A DNA stretch of 5,289 bases from JBMZCV01 sp049613665 (GTDB lineage Bacteria > Bacteroidota > Bacteroidia > Chitinophagales > UBA2359). The translations under genes and the position numbers were made by a program. Shown piece by piece: positions 1-5,289 of the stretch. Position 1 is the first letter of the stretch; each line of letters opens with the position of its first letter. The stretch spans positions 1-5,289 of the forward strand of contig JBMZCV010000246.1 of assembly GCA_049613665.1 (NCBI GenBank), given 5' to 3'. Under the pieces are notes generated by a model, which searched no databases, was not told where the DNA came from, and saw nothing but the letters and a program-made list of their open reading frames with translations.

Positions 1-50
1 ATGAAGTCTAATTTCTGTAAAAATCACCAAATGATTTCACTTTGAACCAA

Positions 51-86
51 TTTTCAAACAAGAAAAACTTAATTTTGTTTTGAAAA
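51..86. repeat. Imperfect inverted repeat in the leader
   Basis: The left arm TTTTCAAACAA (51-61) pairs with the right arm TTGTTTTGAAAA (75-86) over 11 positions with one bulged base, around a 13-nt loop. The right arm overlaps the possible -7 box at 70-77. No U-run follows on either strand and the stem is nearly all A/T, so it is a poor intrinsic terminator. It could be an operator or chance. Confidence 0.3.
70..77 (+). promoter_or_regulatory. Possible Bacteroidota -7 box upstream of the esterase
   Basis: TAATTTTG matches the TAnnTTTG -7 consensus used by the Bacteroidota primary sigma factor and lies 72 bp before the ATG at 150. A TTTG at 41-44 could serve as the -33 element, but the spacer is 25 bp, longer than the roughly 17-23 bp usually seen. 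In DNA this AT-rich, a chance match is quite likely. Confidence 0.25.
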
Positions 87-149
87 AGACTAAAATTTAA
101 CTGTTATATAAAACAAAAAACTTTGAAAAAAAAAGCGAATAATGAAAAA

Positions 150-1085
150 ATGCCTTTGCGTTTAAAACTATTTATCAAATTGTTGAGGCTTTTTAGCAAG
201 AGAAAAAAAATGCGAAAAGTATCGGAAGTACGCCAGATTTTCGGTGATACAAAAGGGCAGTTATTGCTAGATTATTGGCCAAAAAAGGTTTATAAAATTA
301 GAAATATCAAACTTGATTTGCCAAATGTTAAGCTACCTATTCGCTTATATTATCCAGATGAAAACAAAAGTTTAAAACCGACTATCGTTTTGTTTCATGG
401 TGGAGGATTCATGGCAGGAACTTTAGATGCTTACGATAGAATGAGCAAAAGATTGTGTGCAGATAACAAAATGATAATAGCATCAATAGATTATCGTTTA
501 GCTCCAGAACACAAGTTTCCAATTGGTTTGAATGATTGTTATGAAGCGACAAAATGGCTATATGAAAAAGGCGAAATTTTAGGTGTTGATACCGAAAAGA
601 TAATTGTTTTGGGCGACTCGGCAGGTGGCAACTTGGCTGCCGCTGTTTGCTTGATAGCCAGAGATTTAGGTGACATAAAAATAGCTGCACAGGTTTTGTT
701 ATATCCTGTGACAGATGCTACTTTGAGCAGTAAAAGCATTGACGATTTGGGCGAGCATTTTTTGATGAATAGAGCCGATATGAAATGGGCAACGCAGCAG
801 TATATTGCGAAAGAAGAAGACGTAAAAAATCCTTATTATTCTGTTTTATTAGCCGAAAATTTGAAAAACCTACGACCAACATTAATTGTTACAGCAGAAT
901 TTGACCCTTTGAAAGATGAAGGCAAAGCTTATGCGATGCGTTTGAAAGCAGCAGGAAATGAAGTGCGATTTATAGAAGCAAAAGGCTTAGTGCATGGTTT
1001 TGCGACTATGGCGAGAGTGGCTAAGGGAAGTTTGGGAGTTTTTGAGGAGGTAAGGGAGTTTTTAGAGTTTCTGTATAAAAAGTAG
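150..1085 (+). CDS. Alpha/beta hydrolase, HSL (family IV) esterase/lipase
   Basis: Probably a cytoplasmic carboxylesterase that hydrolyses short- or medium-chain acyl esters; the substrate cannot be read from sequence. Numbered from the ATG at 150 (311 aa), the protein has the full family IV set: oxyanion-hole motif HGGGF at 83-87, YRLAPEH at 115-121, nucleophile elbow GDSAGG at 155-160 with catalytic Ser157, catalytic Asp252 in DPLKDEG, and His282 in HGF. The length is normal for the family. The N-terminus is a basic, amphipathic stretch (LKLFIKLLRLFSKRKK) with no cleavable signal peptide; it may be a cap helix or touch the membrane. Start choice: the frame is open from base 84 and the first in-frame ATG is at 150. 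A TTG at 123 would add nine mostly polar and charged residues (KKKANNEK), but TTG starts are uncommon in this phylum and that segment adds no recognisable motif. Neither start has a Shine-Dalgarno sequence. The fold and family are firm; the physiological role is unknown. Confidence 0.93.
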   Translation: MPLRLKLFIKLLRLFSKRKKMRKVSEVRQIFGDTKGQLLLDYWPKKVYKIRNIKLDLPNVKLPIRLYYPDENKSLKPTIVLFHGGGFMAGTLDAYDRMSKRLCADNKMIIASIDYRLAPEHKFPIGLNDCYEATKWLYEKGEILGVDTEKIIVLGDSAGGNLAAAVCLIARDLGDIKIAAQVLLYPVTDATLSSKSIDDLGEHFLMNRADMKWATQQYIAKEEDVKNPYYSVLLAENLKNLRPTLIVTAEFDPLKDEGKAYAMRLKAAGNEVRFIEAKGLVHGFATMARVAKGSLGVFEEVREFLEFLYKK

Positions 1086-1148
1086 TGTTTTTGCCTTAAA
1101 AACTGTATTTTGGGTTAAAATTTATGTCTTTTTTGTAACAAATGAAAT

Positions 1149-4100
1149 ATGAACTATAAAAAACTACTATTTTCAACTGCTTTTTTATTTATTACATTGG
1201 CGTGCAATGAAAATATTATTCAGTCAGAAAAACAACTTTTTACTTTATTATCTTCTGCCAAAACAGGCGTTTCATTCAATAATCAACTGACTGAAACAGC
1301 AGAGTTAAATATCTTTAATTATGATTATTTTAATATAGGAAGTGGAGTAGCAATAGGCGATATTAATAACGACAATTTACCAGATATTTTATTTTTGGGA
1401 AATCAAGTAGATAACAAATTGTATCTGAACAAAGGTAATATGCAGTTTGAAGATATTACGAAAAAAGCAGGTTTATCGAAAAAAGGAGTGCATTGGTCTA
1501 GCGGTGCGACAATGGCAGATGTGAATGGCGATGGTTTGCTAGATATTTATGTTTGCAATTCGGGTTTGGTGCCAGCAATAGAAAATTTAAGCAACTTTTT
1601 GTATATCAACAATGGCGATTTGACGTTTACAGAAAGTGCCGAAAAGTTTGGTTTAGGTGAGCCAGCTTTTTCTACCCAAAGTTCGTTTTTTGATTATGAC
1701 AAAGATGGTGATTTAGATATGTTTTTGATTAATCATGCAATGTTTCAAGATTTGATTTTTGAAGATGATAATTCCACCGAAGAACAAATGATTCAAGGCT
1801 ATTTAAAAAAAGAGGAAACTTGGAAGTTGATTAGACACAAATTATATAGAAATGAAAATAATGCTTTTTTTAAAGATGTAAGTAAGGAAGCTAATTTATA
1901 TGCCGAAAAACAGTTGAAATATGGTTATGGTTTGGGCTTATTAACAGTAGATTTTGATAAAGATGGTTGGGTAGATATATATGTAGCAAATGACTTTCAA
2001 ATTCCAGATTTTTTGTATCTCAATAATGGTGATGGGACATTTCGTGAGCAGGCAAAACAGGCTCTAAAACATACACCTTACTATTCAATGGGCTGTGATG
2101 CGGCAGATATTGACAATGATGCTTGGCTCGATTTGGCAACAGTAGATATGCAGCCAGCCAATATACAGAAGCAAAAAATTTCGATGAATAGTATGAACAT
2201 TGAGCGTTTTCATAGATATGTAGATAAAAATGGATATAATTATCAATATATGTATAATGCTTTGCAAATCAATAATGGAAATGGCACTTTTAGCGAAGTG
2301 GCTCATGCTACAAATTTAGCTACAACAGATTGGAGCTGGACGGCTATGTTTGCCGATTTTGATAATGATGGTTGGCAAGATTGGTTTGTAACCAATGGCG
2401 TTTATAGAGACACAAAACACAATGATTTGCGAAATGATTTGCGAAAAAGGGATGCTAAAGAGGAGCGTTTGGAAGGCAAAGAGCGTTTGGAATGGTTGCA
2501 AAAATTTAAGCCTATTAAAGTGCCAAACTATGTTTATCAGAATAAGGGAAATTATAACTTTGTGGATAAAACAGCAGATTGGGGAATGAAGCAAGCATCT
2601 TTGTCAAATGGTGCGGCATATAGCGATTTAGATGGCGATGGCGATTTAGATGTAGTTGTCAATAATATTGCTCAAGAGGCTTTTATATATGAAAATAATG
2701 CGACAAATATTGGCGAAAACAATTTTTTGAAACTCGAATTGATAGGCGAAACAAAACAAAATAATGGTGAAAATGCGAAAGTGACACTTTTTTTTGATGG
2801 AAAAAAGCAATATAAAGAAATGACAACCACAAGAGGTTATATGTCTAGTATAGACCATTCTTTGCATTTTGGCTTGGGAAAAAATGCAAAAATAGATAGC
2901 TTGAAAATAGAATGGTTGAGTGGAAAAATACAAGTTTTGCAAAATATTAAAGTTAATCAAATTCTAAAATTAGTTGAAAAAAATGCTAAACCAAAAACGA
3001 AAAACAAGCCTAATTCAAAGATGTTTGAAACAGTAAATGCAAATGATTTTGACATAGATTTTCGTCACCAAGAAAATATTTTTGACGATTTTGAAAAAGA
3101 AATATTATTGCCACACCGACAATCGACAAGCGGAACACATATTGCAGTAGGAGATGTAAATGCAGATTTATTAGAAGATTTTTATATTGGCGGTGCAAAA
3201 GGACAAAAGGGAATTTTGTATCTTCAACAAGAAAATGGCTCATTTGTAATGAGCCAAAATTCAGTTTTTGAAACAGATAAAAAATCGGAAGATATAGGGA
3301 GTATATTTTTTGATTTTGATGGCGACAAAGACCTTGATTTATATGTAGTGAGCGGAGGAGGAGGCGATTTTGCGATTAATTCGCCAGATTTGCAAGACAG
3401 ATTATACCGAAATGATGGCAAAGGAAACTTTGAAAAAACGACAAGTATATTGCCCAAAATTACAGCAAGTGGCTCGGTAGTGCGTGCTGCCGATTATGAC
3501 AAAGATGGCGATATAGACTTATTTGTTGGCGGCCGAATAGTGCCAGGCCGTTATCCTTTAAAAGCAAGGAGCTATTTGTTGAGAAATGATAATGGCAAAT
3601 TTGTAGATGTTACATTAAATACCGCTAACGAATTGTTTGAAAAAGGCTTGGTAACAGATGCTTGTTGGGTAGATTTCGACAAAGATAAACTGCTCGATTT
3701 GGTAGTAGTTGGCGAATGGTTGCCTATCGGTTTGTATCGCAACAATGGACAGGACTTTGAGAATGTAACTAAAAAATATGGCTTAGAAAATACAGTTGGT
3801 TGGTGGTTTAGTGTAGCTGCGGCCGATATGGACAATGATGGCGATATGGATTTGGTGGCTGGAAATATTGGAGAAAACAACAAATTTAACATTTCTGAAA
3901 ACAAACCTTTTGATATTTACTGCAATGATTTTGATGCCAATGGAACGCTTGATATTGTGTTAGGTATTAGCTTTGAAAATGCTTTATATCCTGTTCGTGG
4001 CCGCCAATGCTCATCACAACAGATGCCTTTTATAACCGAGAAATTTCCAACCTATACCGCTTTTGCTCATGCTGATTTAGCAGAAATTTATGGTAAAGAT

Positions 4101-4529
4101 AAACTAAAAAAAGCGATACATTATCGTGCTACTGAAGCCAAAAGCCTGTATTTAGAAAATATGAATGGCGAAAAGTACAATGCACATCGTTTGCCAAAAC
4201 TAGCACAATTTGCACCTATCAATACTATCGTTATTGACGATTTTGATAAAGATGGCAAAAAAGACATTGTTGTAGCTGGCAATATGTGGCAGACAGAAGT
4301 GGAAACAACACGCTATGATGCTGGTACAGGATTGTATTTGCGAGGCAATGGAAAAGGTAATTTTCAGACAGCTAAAGTACACGAAAGTGGTTTATATTTG
4401 GCGAAAGATGTAAAAAATATGCAAGCCATTCGTTTGAAAAATAATAGCGAAACAGCAATTCTAGTAGCTAATAATAATGATACCTTGCAAATTGTAAAAA
4501 TAAATCATTCTTTTGCTCCAAAAAAATAA
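1149..4529 (+). CDS. VCBS/FG-GAP repeat lipoprotein with ASPIC/UnbV domain
   Basis: A large envelope lipoprotein of 1,126 aa. Residues 1-19 form a lipoprotein signal peptide: KK, a hydrophobic core, and lipobox TLAC with the lipidated residue at Cys19. The mature start is N-E-N. Fourteen DxDxDG-like loops begin near residues 71, 124, 182, 268, 320, 403 and 493, then 669, 722, 782, 842, 893, 927 and 1031. Many are followed by the blade strand pattern Y-x-N-x-G-x-G-x-F (for example near 290, 373, 753 and 1063). Such loops bind Ca2+ in integrin-like beta-propellers. Residues about 525-607 match ASPIC/UnbV, including the RGYMSS and LHFGLG segments and an IEWLSG strand. Residues about 940-1070 (YPVRGRQC, LPKLAQFAPIN, RYDAGTGLYLRGNGKGNF) resemble a C-terminal region I recall from full-length Bacteroidota members, so the gene looks complete. 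It ends in SFAPKK with no type IX sorting domain, consistent with lipid anchoring. Binding or surface scaffolding is inferred; no enzymatic motif is visible. There is no SusCD neighbour. Confidence 0.93.
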   Translation: MNYKKLLFSTAFLFITLACNENIIQSEKQLFTLLSSAKTGVSFNNQLTETAELNIFNYDYFNIGSGVAIGDINNDNLPDILFLGNQVDNKLYLNKGNMQFEDITKKAGLSKKGVHWSSGATMADVNGDGLLDIYVCNSGLVPAIENLSNFLYINNGDLTFTESAEKFGLGEPAFSTQSSFFDYDKDGDLDMFLINHAMFQDLIFEDDNSTEEQMIQGYLKKEETWKLIRHKLYRNENNAFFKDVSKEANLYAEKQLKYGYGLGLLTVDFDKDGWVDIYVANDFQIPDFLYLNNGDGTFREQAKQALKHTPYYSMGCDAADIDNDAWLDLATVDMQPANIQKQKISMNSMNIERFHRYVDKNGYNYQYMYNALQINNGNGTFSEVAHATNLATTDWSWTAMFADFDNDGWQDWFVTNGVYRDTKHNDLRNDLRKRDAKEERLEGKERLEWLQKFKPIKVPNYVYQNKGNYNFVDKTADWGMKQASLSNGAAYSDLDGDGDLDVVVNNIAQEAFIYENNATNIGENNFLKLELIGETKQNNGENAKVTLFFDGKKQYKEMTTTRGYMSSIDHSLHFGLGKNAKIDSLKIEWLSGKIQVLQNIKVNQILKLVEKNAKPKTKNKPNSKMFETVNANDFDIDFRHQENIFDDFEKEILLPHRQSTSGTHIAVGDVNADLLEDFYIGGAKGQKGILYLQQENGSFVMSQNSVFETDKKSEDIGSIFFDFDGDKDLDLYVVSGGGGDFAINSPDLQDRLYRNDGKGNFEKTTSILPKITASGSVVRAADYDKDGDIDLFVGGRIVPGRYPLKARSYLLRNDNGKFVDVTLNTANELFEKGLVTDACWVDFDKDKLLDLVVVGEWLPIGLYRNNGQDFENVTKKYGLENTVGWWFSVAAADMDNDGDMDLVAGNIGENNKFNISENKPFDIYCNDFDANGTLDIVLGISFENALYPVRGRQCSSQQMPFITEKFPTYTAFAHADLAEIYGKDKLKKAIHYRATEAKSLYLENMNGEKYNAHRLPKLAQFAPINTIVIDDFDKDGKKDIVVAGNMWQTEVETTRYDAGTGLYLRGNGKGNFQTAKVHESGLYLAKDVKNMQAIRLKNNSETAILVANNNDTLQIVKINHSFAPKK
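2421..2444 (+). repeat. Perfect 12-bp tandem duplication inside the VCBS gene
   Basis: AATGATTTGCGA occurs twice back to back (2421-2432 and 2433-2444), in frame, giving NDLR-NDLR at residues 425-432. It lies in the charged segment between the sixth and seventh Asp loops of the first repeat set. Confidence 0.9.
2463..2492 (+). repeat. 12-bp direct repeat with 6-bp spacer inside the VCBS gene
   Basis: GAGCGTTTGGAA occurs at 2463-2474 and again at 2481-2492, separated by GGCAAA. It encodes ERLE-GK-ERLE at residues 439-448. It begins 18 bp after the end of the tandem duplication at 2421-2444. Confidence 0.9.
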
Positions 4530-4538
4530 GACTTAGTT

Positions 4539-5186
4539 ATGAGCTATAAAATATTAAATTGCCTTTTTTTAATGAGTATAACTTTACTCTTATTTTCCTG
4601 TGCCGATACAGCAACAACAAACCAAGATGTGGAAATACAATATACAAAAGGCGAAGATGGCTTATATCATTTTTCGACAGGAGAAAAAGGCAAAGGCGAA
4701 CTTATTTATGAACAAAAAATAGGAGAATGGACATTTTGGGATAGCCAAAATAATTTGAAAAACAAAGGAACTTTTAAATATGATAAAAGGGAAGGTTTAT
4801 GGGAATATTGGTATCCGAGCGGAGCAAAACTAAGCGAAGGGAAGTATAAATATGACAAAAGAAATGGCTTTTGGCAATTTTGGTATCAAAATGGACAACC
4901 AATGGAAATGAGAAATTACACTAATAATCAAAATATATTGCTAAGTGCTTGGAGTAGCACAGGCAAACCGCTTGTTGTTGATGGAAATGGTTTGTATGAA
5001 TACTATCACGAAGATATTTTGCGTGAAAAAGGCTATTATAAAAATGGTTTGCCTGATAGCACTTGGACAATTTGGAACGAGAATGGCGAAAAAATAGAGA
5101 GTTTTACCATACGAAACGGCAAAAAACTTAAAGATAACTTATACGAAGAACTTTTAAAACCTTCAAAAGAATATTATAACAAATAA
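4539..5186 (+). CDS. MORN_2 / YwqK-type repeat lipoprotein
   Basis: A 215-aa lipoprotein. The signal peptide covers residues 1-20 with a hydrophobic core at about 9-19, and lipobox LFSC gives lipidated Cys21, followed by Ala-Asp. The rest consists of MORN_2-like repeats with a G-x-W/Y-x-x-(W/Y/F) core and a following NG or SG turn. Cores lie near residues 41, 62, 86, 110, 137 (degenerate), 151 and 174, mostly spaced 21-26 residues. The clearest pair, at 76-99 and 100-123, share G-x-x-K-Y-D-K-R-x-G and then W-x-x-W-Y. Databases often name such proteins 'YwqK family antitoxin', but nothing here indicates a toxin-antitoxin role. It starts 9 bp after the preceding stop codon, so it is probably co-transcribed and possibly translationally coupled with the large VCBS lipoprotein. 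The start at 4539 is chosen because it places the signal peptide directly at the N-terminus. No Shine-Dalgarno sequence is present. Function is unknown; a structural or protein-binding role at the envelope is a guess. Confidence 0.9.
   Translation: MSYKILNCLFLMSITLLLFSCADTATTNQDVEIQYTKGEDGLYHFSTGEKGKGELIYEQKIGEWTFWDSQNNLKNKGTFKYDKREGLWEYWYPSGAKLSEGKYKYDKRNGFWQFWYQNGQPMEMRNYTNNQNILLSAWSSTGKPLVVDGNGLYEYYHEDILREKGYYKNGLPDSTWTIWNENGEKIESFTIRNGKKLKDNLYEELLKPSKEYYNK
4764..4907 (+). repeat. Two adjacent 72-bp MORN-type coding repeats
   Basis: Units 4764-4835 and 4836-4907 each encode 24 residues, with 11 of 24 identical. The DNA is most alike at the segment coding K-Y-D-K-R and otherwise diverged, so the duplication is old and kept by protein structure rather than being a recent DNA expansion. 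Confidence 0.75.
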
Positions 5187-5289
5187 GTTTGCAGGAAAAA
5201 AATGAACTAAGTAGTTGGACAAAAATAATAGTACACAGCTATTTCCGATTTGACGTTTTAATGATGATTAACAATTTGCAATAAAATAT
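5187..5289. other. Non-coding right edge, no supported gene
   Basis: After the MORN-repeat gene stops there is no open frame of useful length. ATG codons at 5202 and 5261 meet stops within 3 and 8 codons. On the minus strand, one frame is open from the right edge until TAG at about base 5240, giving 16 codons. That could be the tail of a gene entering from the right, but is too short to support. A short inverted repeat, AACTA-AG-TAGTT (5205-5216), is too tight to form a hairpin. No GC-rich stem with a U-run is seen, so no terminator is called. Confidence 0.5.

Noticed and set aside
1..45. A small gene starting with the ATG at base 1
   Set aside because: The frame stops at 43-45 after 14 codons. 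It could equally be the tail of a gene lying to the left; nothing in it can be identified.
80..110. Sigma70-like promoter: TTGAAA at 80-85 and TTATAT at 104-109
   Set aside because: The spacer is 18 bp and looks good for Proteobacteria, but the Bacteroidota primary sigma factor recognises a different -33/-7 pattern and such A/T strings are common here by chance.
409..739. Two minus-strand open frames opposite the esterase
   Set aside because: They overlap the strongly conserved catalytic region of the esterase and show no protein-like motif of their own.
1086..1148. Intrinsic terminator or promoter between the esterase and the VCBS lipoprotein
   Set aside because: Only weak 5-bp A/T stems exist (for example TTTTT-gcctt-AAAAA at 1088-1102, ATTTT-gggtt-AAAAT at 1107-1121). 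TATTTTG at 1106-1112 is one base short of the TAnnTTTG box and lacks a well-spaced -33 element. Read-through from the esterase is possible but unproven.
1359..4265. EF-hand or dockerin domains, because of the many DxDxDG loops
   Set aside because: The loops are spaced mostly 50-90 residues apart and alternate with Y-x-N-x-G-x-x-F strands, as in FG-GAP/VCBS blades. Paired helix-loop-helix or 22-residue dockerin duplicates are not seen.
2085..4382. Several minus-strand open frames of 60-110 codons, plus a 64-codon + strand frame at 2395-2589
   Set aside because: All lie inside the VCBS lipoprotein gene in other frames, have low-complexity compositions rich in Ile/Leu/Phe/Ser/His, and show no recognisable domain. 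They are shadows of the real gene.
4539..5186. Toxin-antitoxin system, from the 'YwqK family antitoxin' label usual for such repeats
   Set aside because: The product is a lipoprotein with MORN_2 repeats, and no toxin-like small gene lies beside it. The label is a database naming habit, not evidence of function.

Overview
The window comes from an AT-rich member of the Bacteroidota, most likely a low-GC Cytophagales- or Flavobacteriia-like organism. Four things support this. Codon use is strongly A/T-biased, with many AAA lysine codons. The starts lack Shine-Dalgarno sequences and have A-rich upstream leaders. Two consecutive genes encode lipoproteins. The large central protein has the full-length architecture (about 1,100 residues, VCBS/FG-GAP repeats around an ASPIC/UnbV domain) that is common in this phylum. 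The genus cannot be named from the sequence.

Three genes lie on the + strand and fill almost all of the window. Bases 1-149 are an AT-rich leader with a possible Bacteroidota-type -7 box and an imperfect inverted repeat. Bases 150-1085 encode a hormone-sensitive-lipase-type (family IV) alpha/beta hydrolase with an intact catalytic triad. After a 63-bp gap with no clear terminator, bases 1149-4529 encode a 1,126-residue lipoprotein with 14 calcium-binding-type Asp loops, seven on each side of an ASPIC/UnbV domain. This suggests two beta-propellers. Only 9 bp later, bases 4539-5186 encode a 215-residue lipoprotein made of MORN_2 (YwqK-type) repeats. Bases 5187-5289 hold no gene that can be supported.

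The two lipoproteins are almost certainly co-transcribed and would both sit on the envelope as repeat-built, probably adhesive or scaffolding proteins. Any functional link to the upstream esterase is only suggested by shared strand and a short gap. No SusC/SusD pair, transposase, RNA gene, CRISPR array or toxin-antitoxin pair is visible. I see no clearly new biological system. The most notable points are the 7+7 repeat symmetry of the large protein, a pair of in-frame 12-bp duplications inside it, and an unexplained non-coding right edge.
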